Assembly: GCA_014281115.1 (NCBI GenBank)
Contig: JACONQ010000019.1
Location: forward strand, 1,178,001 to 1,242,000
Origin: Laburnicola sp. R22_1
Lineage: Eukaryota; Ascomycota; Dothideomycetes; Pleosporales; Didymosphaeriaceae
DNA length: 64,000 nucleotides
Direction of reading: 5' to 3'
Numbering within the stretch: position 1 is the stretch's first letter; each line of letters begins with the position of its first letter. This document shows positions 11,851 through 22,439 of this stretch, piece by piece. Under the pieces are notes generated by a model. It did no database searches and was not told where the DNA came from. It worked only from the letters and a program-made list of their open reading frames with translations. Made by a program: the position numbers and the translations under genes.

Positions 11851-14800
11851 TAACCCCCCTTTTAAAATTTAAAAATAGGAAGAAAAGTATATAAAAATAG
11901 AGTATTATAGCGGATTTTTAATATAACTAGTACTATTTTAGGGCTAAAAAGGGGTGTAATAGGGGTAATAGACTCTTATAGTTCTAATAGTAGCCTTAGG
12001 TTTTAATTTAGTTACTATTTAGTAGAGATATTAAGAAAAGTTATTAGGGGTAAATTAATAGATTAGTAAAAAAACATAGTAGAAACTATATCTTAGCGTT
12101 TAGCATTTTACTAACAAAGCGTATTCTTAGCTCTAATACTATATAAAAATATAGTTGGCTAAAATTTTTCTAGTTAGTTTATTGCGCGCAGGCGAAATTA
12201 TATTATATAATATTTCTTAGCACTATAGAAAAGTATAAAAAAATGTATTAACCTAACTATATAGTTTTTAATTAAGGTAGAGTAGTTTCTAAAGCTATAG
12301 GTGCTGCTAGTAATAGTAGAGATATCTAAAGATAAAGATACTAAAAGTTATAAGTATCCTACGTATATATAGTAGTTAGGGTACTATTAAATTAGTAGTA
12401 AGCTAGCTAGTAAAGAAGCTACTAAAGATAAAAGCACTAAAAGTAATAAATACCTATATATAGTAGGCTAGCTAAGAAGCTACTTAACTAGTAGTAAACT
12501 AGACTATCTATTTTGGTAGCTTAGGGTGCCCCTAAGGATAGAATAAGTTAGGTAACTAGTAGATTAGAGTAAGAGCTAATAGTTAGGGGGCAGCTCCTAA
12601 TTATTAGCGTTCTAGGAAATTTTATTAGGCGGTTTACTATTAAATTTATTATCTAAGCATTCTTTCTATAGGAAGTTAGACTTAGAGTTAATTAAGTTAG
12701 TAAATTTAGAGTTATTATTAGGAAGAGTATTATATTAGATAGGCTTTTTATCTTCTAATCTACTACTATAATAAGTAGAGCTATAATATTTAGGGCTATT
12801 ACTATAGTAAGCAATACTAAGTTCTTCTTCTAGATTAGTAATTTAGTAGGGCAGAAGGGTGCCAATCTAGGTTATTCTAGCTAGGGTAGTTTTAATTAAA
12901 TAGTTAATTCTATAGATAAGAGCTACTTAATTTATAGATTAGCTTCTCTAGTAGGTTTATAGTGTCTAGGTCTAAGGTTAGAGGTAAGACCTAGATTCTG
13001 CCGTATAATTCCTAGAGACTAGTCTTACTAGTAGCTTTCTTAGGTAGTAAGGATAGGATAACTAAAAGGCAATTTATTATCTAATAGTTCCTTATTTAAG
13101 AAAGGTAGCTTAATAGCCTTAACACTACTATCTTTATTAAAGGCGTTCTTATAGCTTAGTTTCTAATAAGCTTTTAAGTATATTCTAATAACTAAGATAG
13201 TAGGGCTAGGAAGCTAAATAGAGATTTCTTTAGAGACGCTCTAGTTAGCTTTTATTAAGTAAGTTGTTTAGTAGGTATAGTTTTACTTTTTAAGTAGGCT
13301 ATTCTATTAGGTAGTGTTATCTTAGTAGGAAGGGTTAGGTAGTAAAAAAGTCTATAGTAGGATAAGGTTGCTAATAAAGGTTAGATTCTTATTATCTTTC
13401 TAATAAAGGCGGCAGTCCTAAGCGTTAACTCGGCAGTTAGCTTACTTAAAAAAATTTCTACTAATAATAAGATTATAGTCCCCTATTTTATAGAAAATAA
13501 ACTATATAGTAATACTGCGTCTATTAATATTAAGCTAGGCTATAAAATAGATATCTACTTTTACGCTTCTCTTTCCTATAAAGTTCTTAAGGGGGATTAG
13601 TATTTTTAAATAGAATAGTTTAGCATTAAGCTATTTTTAAATAGCCTTTATATACCTTAAAGCAACTAGATTATAAGCGCTAGCACTAGTGTCTATTAAG
13701 GCTTATAATCTAAGAGCTAATCCTTAGAATTTAATTTGCACTAGTATAACTAGCTAGGGGCCTCTAAATAGCTTAGAAACCCTTACTATCTTGCCGCCTA
13801 TTGGCAGTAATTTTAGTTTAGCATCTATATTTTATAGTTCAAATTATAGTTTGTCTAGATTAATTAGTTTAGTAGCTCCTATATAAGCTACTAGGTTAGA
13901 GTAGTCTAGTAGTGCGTATTTAAAGCCTTATTATCTAATAAATTACTTACTTCTAAATTAAAGTAGTAGGTAATACTAAGTTTGTGTAAATTAAAATTAT
14001 TCTCTATTTTTATATTTGCTTATATAGCTGCCTTAGAGTAGTAGCGTAAGTATAGACCTCTAAGTTTCTTATTATAGCTAAAGTAGGCATTATACTTTAT
14101 ATACTATACTTTAATTTAATTATAAAGAGTTAAAAAGAAAAAGGTAGATTTAGAATAGAGTGTTTATTTTCTAGTTACTATGTATAAAGGTATTAATTTA
14201 AAGAGTAGTACCTTATAAGAAGTTCTTATATACGCCTAAAAAAGGTTTATTATACTATTATTATAGAGAGTGTAGCTAGCTATAGTTATCTAGCGTTTAA
14301 TTACTAATTAGTTAATATTAAAGTCTTCTATCTCTTTTTAAAGTATTAACTTAAGACTTCTAGTTAACTTAAGTTGTAATTTATTCTTCTAGGTCTTTAT
14401 ATCTAGTCTACCTTTTCTAGCTAGACTCTTAAAAGCCTATAGAAATATCTAGGCGTCTATTCTATTAGAAAGACAAAGCTTATAAAACTTCTTACGTATT
14501 TATTAAGAAGCAAAAAAATTATAGTAAGTCTTTTCTAGAAATTTAAAAAGTGCTTTAGGTCTATAATCTTCTTAAAGGGCCTAATTTATTTAACGCTAAT
14601 TTTGCGCTACCTTTTAAGACACGCCTTTAAAGTAGCTAAAAATAGCTTTTATAAAATTATTTTAATCTTCTTTATTATTATTGCCTTAGTAATAGTCTGC
14701 GTTTACGCAGATCCTAGTACGCATATTCTTTAGCTAATCTTTAATACTAGAGCTAGATTAACCTTTTTTATAGTACTTATTAATATTAGGTAGCTTTATA

Positions 14801-16102
14801 GAGCGCCCTAGTTTAGATATACTAAAGGTAGTAGAAGCGTGTCTACTCTAGGATATATCTATCTAGGTGCTATTAGCGAGCTTAGTTTATATATATTTAA
14901 GAACTAGAAAGTAGTAAAGAGGATTATCTAGTTATAAAGTAGGCACTATAAACTAGGGTAAATAATAGAGTATATATTAAAGCACTAGCTAGGACGCATG
15001 TTAGAACGCAACTAGATAGAATAAGCTTTACTTAGTTATATAAAGATAGTGTAAATTATATAATAGATTAGATATTTCTAGACTAGGGTTTTTAGAAGTA
15101 TATAAGTGCGGTGCTATAAATTATAAGTATCTTTAATAAAAGGGAGAGCTTTATTAGAGGTAAATAAGTCCTCTTTAATAGCTGCGTTATTAGCACTATT
15201 AGAGTAGAATTAGAATTCTTTTTTTATTATATATATTATAGTATAAACTGTCTATACCTTAAGTATAGTAAAAGCTTATTTAAGTATATTAGCACACTTG
15301 CATAAAGCTTAAATAATACTTTTCTATTTAGAGTTATCTTTAAACTTTATAACAGCCCTAGCTACTAATTATAATAATTTCTTTAAAAGTAGGCCTTAAA
15401 AAAGCAATATTAAGCCTAAAGCTAATAGGTAGCAAGTAATTATTTAATTTCTAGGCCATATTAAAGTAATTAGTCTAGTTTAAATTGTGCTAAAAATACG
15501 CTAAACTTCTTAGTAGCTTTAAGTTTAGCTTTGCCTTAGTGCGTAAGTCACTTAAAGTCTATTAGTAAAAATTTATTATCTAGCTAATTTGCTTTAAGTA
15601 TAGTAATATATTAATTATGCTTAGAAGTGTTATAAGAAATTCTATTAGGGTAAACTTTTCTAAGTAGTTTAACTATACTCCTCTTTTTATAAGAGTAGAG
15701 AGGTAACTAGTAGTCTTAAAAGTAACTATTAGTTGCTTTTCTTACTTAATAAATAATAAATTACTAATAGGGTAGAGTAGAAAAATCCTACTATAAGTGT
15801 TATATAAACTATTATTAGTAAAGTGTAAACAAACGTCTCCTTTTATATTATCTATTTTAGAACTATCTAGGAGTAGAAAGAATATAAAGAACGTTCTAGA
15901 AGTCTTTTAGATTAAAGGGTAGCAGCTTACTATAGTGTAGGTAGTAGTAGGGTTAAGTAAAGTAAAGCTTATAAAAAGAGTATAGTAAATAGACCTAAAG
16001 TAGTAGGTCTTATATAGCGTATAAGCTAGCGTATAGTCTAAGCTAGATAAAAAATAAAGTATAAGATAAAATATATAAAACCGTAACCTCTATATTACCT
16101 TT
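11851..16102 (-). pseudogene. C2 internal region (gag-related), degraded
   Basis: Colinear with C1 at its two ends. About 500 bp joins the part matching C1 up to about 5,915 with the part matching C1 from about 9,466 onward, so roughly 3 kb of pol is missing. The same junction occurs in C3 (about 47,600-48,020). No open frame survives; translation gives scattered stops. The interruption at 16102 is the copia element A. Confidence 0.75.
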
Positions 16103-16288
16103 TATTAAAGGAAAATAAGTTGGAATCTCTAATTTAGTAAGCGAATTAGATAAGATTACTATATAAGAAAGGACGCTAAAGGGCTAGACTATATATACGC
16201 TTATAAAAAAGGAGCATAGCTAAAATAGCTATGCTTATATAATTATAGGTATGTAATTGCACCTAGTTATAGCCTTATTTCTATAATA
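16103..16288 (+). repeat. Element A LTR, left
   Basis: 186 bp, closely similar to 27543-27728 in the same orientation. Just inside it, 16307-16329 forms a hairpin with a perfect 9-bp stem (CGTAAGTAG/CTACTTACG) around CGCGC. Confidence 0.9.
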
Positions 16289-16599
16289 TACCTTCTAGGT
16301 AGGCTGCGTAAGTAGCGCGCCTACTTACGTAATAAGGCTTAGAATAATTCTACCTCTATTTAGCTTATAAATTAAGTACCTAGCTAAGTAACTAATTAGT
16401 TTTTATAGCGCAATTTAAGCGTTTATAGTTATATAAGTCTATAATTGCCCTTTGTTAATAATAAAACTCTGCTTATCTATTCTCTATTTCTTAGCTTAGC
16501 TTCTCTAGTTAAGTTTTTTATAGGAGTAAGTTAATTATCTCTATCTTCTATTTCTTACTTTAATAATTCTAATCTGCTAACTAGCACTTATAAAATATA

Positions 16600-19500
16600 C
16601 TAATTAACGCGTCTATAAAGTTTTAAACAAAGCTTACTTAAAAGAAGTGTAAATAGAAGGCTAAAGAAATATAAAATTAGGTTAATTAACTTATAATGCG
16701 CTAATCTAATTACCTATTAAATAAGGCTTTTAGTAAGGTTACTCTTAATCCTCTAAAGAAGAGAATATATAAAAAGAAGGCGAAAATCTAGAAGCGTAAT
16801 TAATTCTAATTATCTAAGTGTTCTAAGCCTATTAAGGACCTTTCCTAATCTTATAAGAAGTCTTGTCGCATTGTTTATTTAGTGTTAATTACCTTTTTTT
16901 AATATATTTTTTAATTTGAGTCTGCGTAGGTTGGGATGGAAAGACCGCTCTAGTCCAGCGCCTAAAAATATAGTCTACTCCTAGTCTCCTCTACTAACGT
17001 AATAATAGTTTATAAGGATAGTTTATAAACTACGCACTTACCTAACGTCTATAAGTGCTCTAACACCTATTAATTTACTTAAAGCGTGTATAGAAAACTA
17101 ACTTACTTTATTATTATTATTATTAGCAATTGCGCCGCTTACGTGTTGCGCTTACTATCTAACGCTATAATAATTGTAAGGATTTGGCGCATCTACGTAA
17201 CACTCTCTTTCTCTAGCAACTTATTAATAAATATCTTCTTCTCTTTCTCCTTAATCTTGCCCTCTATTGCCGTCTTCCTAACTAGTAGTAATATAAGGAA
17301 CAATAGTAGGAACTCTTTGTACTATTTGTGCTTTAAGTTACTAATTTATTACTAGCCTAACTAGTACACTAGAACCGCCTTGTATAGGCTAAGGTATACC
17401 TTTTGCTTTAATCTATTAATAATCTTTTAGATAGAGTAGTACTCTAGTGTAGATCTAGCGACTTTAAGCGGACGGATTATTAGAGCGTACTTTTAGGCGG
17501 CGTTAATAGCAGTATTAGTATTAAGGTTTAGAAAGATAGTAGGAAATAAAGCAATAGTGGTAGAAGTCTCTTTAAGGTTAACTTTAATATAGAGATAGAG
17601 CGTTAGTGTACTTATAGTGTGTATAAGCTTCCTATCTAGTATATATTTTATAAGTAGCATACAAACCTACTATTATAATAGCTATTGCTAATAATCTTTA
17701 GAAATAATAGTAGAGGAGATAATAGTTATAGTATTGTACTAGTTGCAGCGTTAGTGCTATTTTATGTCTTTCTCCCTAACTCTAAACTAGTATAGTAATG
17801 TGGCCTTATATATAGTTTTATATATGGATTTTTTTAGTTAGAGTGGGCGCGCTAAGCCTAGTAAGCTTGCTTAGCTCGCTTATAATGCGCTAACCCCTTT
17901 TTATTAATACTACCTTAAAACGCTTTTCTGTGTTAATAATAGCAGGAGGGATAACTGCTATTATTATAATAATTTTATTAGAAATTCCTTAGTCGTAAAA
18001 AAAAACCATAAGAAGTCTTTGCAATTAAAAAATCCTAATTAGAATTCCCCTAAAGCTGCTCCTTTAAGCGGCTTTAAGTCTAAGAATAAGCCTAAAACTT
18101 CTAAGAATAAGAAGATTAAGAAAAATAAGCTTAGTTTAGCCTCTAATTAATTATATAGTCCTAAGTGTAGGTATTTATATATTGTATGCCTTAGATCTTA
18201 TCTCTCTAGTAGCTTAGATAGTAGATATTTTAAGAATGTATTAACTAAATACTTAAACACCTAATATTATTATTATGTGTTTAGATATATATATAAGCTA
18301 CTATATAAAAATCTAATTATCTTTAGTAATTTTTCTTTACTAATATTCTTAAGGTCTAAGGAGCTTAAAGATAAGACTTATAGGTTTATTTAGTGTTAGG
18401 CATATAACACTTTAGTATATAATTATATATATTTAGTTAATTATTTATTAATCTTTATAGTACTAATATTCTTATATTAATCTTATTAAGAGCCTTAGAA
18501 AACGCCTAAAGATGTGTTTAAGCAAGAAAAAGATAAAGAAAGGTAGTGCTTTGTTTCCTACTCTGCTCTTATATAAGGATAATAATTACTAGTCTTTCTT
18601 AAGAGGTCTTAGCGCTTCTATTTAGGCTAAGGATATTTCTATTAGTCTAATTAATTTTACTTAACTAGATTCTACTAAGCAAGCGCTTTTAACTTATAAT
18701 ATAAGTTATCTCGTATTAATACTTAATTATAATCTATCTAGTTAGAGTTCTTAGTATAGTGCTACTTAGTCTAGTCTAGCTATATAGTAAGATTACGTAA
18801 TGCCAAATTAGCTAATTAATTAATATTCTAATTAGCCTAGCCCTAAGGTTGTAATTAATAAGCAATAGTCTACTTAGGTCTCTATTAGTAGAAATCTATT
18901 TTACTTATACTAAGTTGCTAAGACACACTTAGTAAAGAATAAAATTACTTATAAGACTAGTAACTTCTTAAAGTATAATACTAATACTTTTATTATAAGT
19001 AAGCTTTGTACTCTCTTAAAGAGTGCTTAATTTATCTTAGTTAGCTTTATATAGTATTCTCCCTTAAAGGAGCTTACTATATATATTTTAGACTTAACAA
19101 GTTAGTCTAGTGTATTAGCTACTTAGCTTAAGCACTCTTCTATATTAATAATATACTTTTAATCTTTAATAAAGCTTATAAAGCAGAGGTATAGAAGCTC
19201 TAAAGTTAAATTAAAGTAAAATATAAGATTAAAAACTATAGACTAGTTAAATAGTTTCTAGGCGTTTAAGTAATTTAAGATCATAAGAGTAAAATAATTA
19301 TACTTGTTTATAACACTTATATTAATAAGATTATAAAGAAATTTAATCTTAAAAATAGTAAGAGCTTTCCTATAACGCCTTTTATATTAGAAGAGCTTAT
19401 AAAAATATAGGAGAAGCAACTAAGTAGAAAATTAAAAGCTACTAGGAATATATTAGATTAATACTCTATACAGCAATTATACTTAGGCCTAATAATGCGT

Positions 19501-20130
19501 TTACTATTTTAAAGCTCTTATACTTTCTAATAAATCTAAGTAAATAACATTTTACTATAATTAACTAAGTAATTATATATCTTTAGAAAACGCGCTAACA
19601 ATCTATTTAGTATAGCTAATATAATAAACTTAATCTTATAATTTGTAGCGATACTTTATTCGCGAATAATTTAGAAACTTAGAGATTATCTTATAGATAT
19701 ATAGTTATACTCTATAGTAGAGTAATACTCTAGAAAGCTACTTATTAGAGTACAGTTACAACTTCTACTACTAAAGCTAAGCTACTCGCACTTAAGCATA
19801 TAAGCAAAGAAGCAATAGCACTAAAGAAGTTCTTTAAGAAACTTAAGCTTAATTTAGAATATATATAGACAATTTTTATAATAATAAATAAATAATTAGA
19901 CTAGTAATTAGAAAGAATAAGCGCATTGATACTCGTCTGCGCTATGTTAATATTTAGAATATGTGGCTATATTAAGAATATACAAAAGAATTATTTAAAG
20001 TTACCTACCTAAAAATAAACAATATGCTAGTGAATAGACTTATAAAAGCGCTTACTTAATAGCAGTTTGCTTACTTTAAAAAGCTCCTAAATCTTAAGAA
20101 TATAAGTATAATTATTATAAAGAGAGTATA
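16600..20130 (+). pseudogene. Element A copia gag-pol relic (plus strand)
   Basis: Ignoring stops, the plus strand shows a gag zinc-knuckle-like segment around 16,800-16,864 that continues in the same frame at 18,020 once element B and one 12-bp repeat are removed. The copia RT box then appears as YINNILL at 19,141-19,158 (family YVDDILL), followed by a segment like LKDLGPLKWFLGV near 19,230-19,270. RNase H begins near 19,646 with SDTLFANN (family SDASFADN) and a TVTTSTTKAKLLAL stretch, and ends near 20,105 with FAYFKKLLNLKN. The distance from LTR to RT is too short for a complete integrase, so part of pol appears deleted. All Asp-to-Asn and Gln/Trp-to-stop changes are RIP-compatible. Confidence 0.72.
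16865..18007. mobile_element. Element B copy 1, unclassified 1.14-kb insertion
   Basis: A 1143-bp block flanked by the perfect 12-bp direct repeat ATAAGAAGTCTT (16853-16864 and 18008-18019). Removing the block and one repeat restores a continuous copia gag frame, direct evidence for insertion. A second, inverted copy of the same length (1141 bp net) lies at 51458-53532 with the same two ends. One end is A-rich (nine A then CC), as in retroposed elements, but the minus strand carries the longer stop-poor stretches. I recognise no domain. A 12-bp duplication is longer than usual for LTR or Tc1 elements. Confidence 0.7.
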
Positions 20131-20449
20131 AGTTATAAACTAATTATAAAGTTAAGCTCTATAGAGCTACTACCTATTTAGTAGACCTAGGTAAATAAGA
20201 TCCTAATATAAGACTAGACGAACGCGGACTAACACCTATTATATATAATCTAAGAATATTTAAATAATTACTTCTTTAAAAGAAGATTAAATAATTTATT
20301 AAGAAGCTTGTGCTAGTTTCTAATTATAGTAGTCTAATAAGTTAATAAGATACTATAAGCGGCTAGGTAACGCTTAGGCCTATACTAGCCTAGATTAGTC
20401 TAGCTTTAGTAGGGAGTGCTATTTAAATCTAGCAGCTTCTCTATTATTA

Positions 20450-20476
20450 CAGTACTAAGCCAAAAGTCTGTTCCCC
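20450..20476. repeat. Tc1-like element, left TIR
   Basis: 27 bp, differing from the reverse complement of 21747-21773 at two positions (CAGTACTAAGCC versus CAGTGCCAAGCC). Confidence 0.93.
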
Positions 20477-20598
20477 GCAGGGGTAAGCGAGGTCCGCCAT
20501 TATCACCACCCCGTCGCGCAGAGCGCTCCGGCACCCCCAATATCACTCCTAGAGAGTTGATAATTGATATAGAGATAATTATTTGATTAATATTTTGT

Positions 20599-21681
20599 TT
20601 AATACCCGCGCGCACGCCAGAGAGCAAGTAGGCGGCGCGGCATACTAAGTATAAGCTTGCGAATTAGCGAATCAGGGATCCTACGCCAGCAATCTTTTAA
20701 CGCCGCGCAGAAGGTCTTAAAGTCCTTGTTGCCGTCGCTAAGGTCGCCTATATTAGGGTAACGCTTATAGAGTTCTCTCTTAAGGGACTACTAGAGATGT
20801 TCGATAGGGTTGATGTTAGGGGAATAACGCGGCCACTTAATTAGTTGTATGCTGTGTTCCGCCAAAAAATTGAGCGACTGTCACGCCCTGTGGATAGGCG
20901 CGTTGTTGTGCATATAGATATCTTCTGTGTAATAATTACAAAGAAGTCCTTTACGTAAAGCTTTAATATAACTCTATGCGCTGTATCCTTTACAACGAGC
21001 TGCTAGGTCCCTAGGCATAATTACTAAGGGACTCCGCTAAACCCGCCCTCTCTAATTAAGCCAGATACTCGCCCACACTATTGCCGCGCGAGATCTTGAT
21101 ATAACTGTCTCCTTAATTATCTCATGTCTCTATTTCTCGTGTGGGAGGCGAAAAACCCATGTAGATGTGCCGCCAGAGCGTCTTTGAATAGAGCACTTAT
21201 CTGAGAACTAGAAGGGCTGTTCGCGCTAATTCCAATTGCGATATTCCTGTTCGAATTAACGCCTCTCCTAGGCCACCGCGCGAGTGATCTTGGGCTTTTG
21301 CGCTGCCCAGAAGTTGGTCAGGCTCTCTGCCTTTAATGCGCGATATGCAGTTGTTTAAGAGATGTAGTAGAGGGAGGCCTTGCGGAGGAGGGCTAGGTAT
21401 TCGATCCTTGGGTTTTTTCGTGCCTCTTAATAGAGTACACGCTTGTCATGTGTATTAAGCGCCTAGGGACGCCCTGATCGAGGCCGCGATTGATTGTGGT
21501 GTTGTTCTCCATATCTCTGAAGTGTTTTGTTAATGCAGCGACGCGTACAGTTAAACTCCTTAGCCAACTCCCGCGATGACGCGCCCGCCTCACACTTCGC
21601 GATAATTAAATCCTGTTGCTGGACAGATAATTCGGCATTGCGGCGACGATTTCCTGAAATTTCTACACCAAAAGAGCTCAT
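20599..21681 (-). pseudogene. Tc1/mariner (DDE_3-like) transposase, RIP-inactivated
   Basis: From ATG at 21681-21679 to TAA at 20601-20599 the length is 361 codons with no frame change. The N-terminus (21463-21681) is open and has a helix-turn-helix with RELAKEFNCTRRCINKTLQRYG. Downstream come FSDKC (first catalytic Asp present), MHNNAPIHRA where the second catalytic residue expected as Asp is Asn, and WPRYSPNINPIEHL with the final Glu present. Stops occur at expected Gln, Trp or Arg positions. In Tc1/mariner enzymes the DDE triad cuts and joins DNA at TA; here the second residue is lost, so this copy is inactive but only lightly decayed. Confidence 0.88.
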
Positions 21682-21746
21682 ATTAGTGGAGTAATGTAGT
21701 GTTGAAAATAGGGTGTTGGTGTTAGTGTACGAGCGTTAGCGTGTTG

Positions 21747-21773
21747 GGGGAACAGACTTTTGGCTTGGCACTG
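21747..21773. repeat. Tc1-like element, right TIR
   Basis: 27 bp ending GGCTTGGCACTG, followed by the TA duplication. Confidence 0.93.
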
Positions 21774-22439
21774 TAAATAGGGAGAAGATCCTTTTAGCAA
21801 ACCTACGCAAGCGTTATTATTAGAGTTAGTACGTATAGGCTATAATTAGGGCTACTTAATAGATAGTGCAATATTTATAAATAGATTATTAGCTAGATTA
21901 GAGCTAGTAGCTAGAGCGTCTAAATAATTAGTACTATATTAGAAAAACTTCTATAGTAGGGATGAGAAAACTTATAAGCAGCTTAAGAACTATATCTACT
22001 ACCCTAGTAAGCAAAACTAGCAGTCCTAGAGCAATTAAAAGGGCTAAGAAATTAATTACTAAGTAACAAAGCGCACTAACTCCTATAATTCTAATAATTT
22101 ATACTATACAATCTAAATAGCCTTACTAGATTCTGTGGCTTTAAAGTAGGAAATTAAGTCTAAGCTAGTTACTAATTATTAGACAAAGCATAATGCTTAA
22201 GTTATTCTTAAAGACTATTAGTGAAAGTACTAGTATCTGCTATTTAGGAGCCTTAATAATTAGCTACTAGCTATTTAGAATTAATATCTAAAAAGCCGCT
22301 AAGTAAGAAACTATAATTAGAACTAACTAAATAATCCTAATCCTTTTAACTAGTAATAATCTTATCCTATAGAAGAGTAATAGACTTAGTTAGATTAATA
22401 ATCTTCTGCCTTAAGGATGTCCCTAATCCTTAAGGTTTT

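Larger units (their letters stand above)
20450..21773 (-). mobile_element. Tc1-like DNA transposon inserted in element A
   Basis: A 1324-bp element with 27-bp inverted ends that share CCAAAAGTCTGTTCCCC and begin CAGT, typical of Tc1/mariner elements. It is flanked by TA at 20448-20449 and 21774-21775. Much less AT-shifted than its surroundings, it stands out as a GC-richer island. It carries a single minus-strand transposase frame and is the youngest visible layer of the stack together with B. Confidence 0.93.
20330..22400 (+). pseudogene. Unidentified relic reading frame inside element A, split by the Tc1 element
   Basis: When the Tc1 element (20450-21773) and one TA are removed, a single plus-strand frame of roughly 250 codons can be followed across the junction. 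It is interrupted only by TAA/TAG codons, which Gln or Trp codons become under C-to-T/G-to-A change. Recognisable stretches include GEDPFSKPTQALLLELVRIG, IFINRLLARLELVARASK and FYSRDEKTYKQLKNY. The product would be rich in Gln, Asn, Lys and Arg. I do not recognise the family; it could be an accessory ORF of element A, a gag of another element, or a captured host fragment. Confidence 0.4.

Noticed and set aside
17086..17355. 89-codon plus-strand open frame in element B
   Set aside because: Very Ile/Leu/Ser-rich product, not open in B copy 2, and no homology recognised; likely fortuitous in AT-rich DNA.
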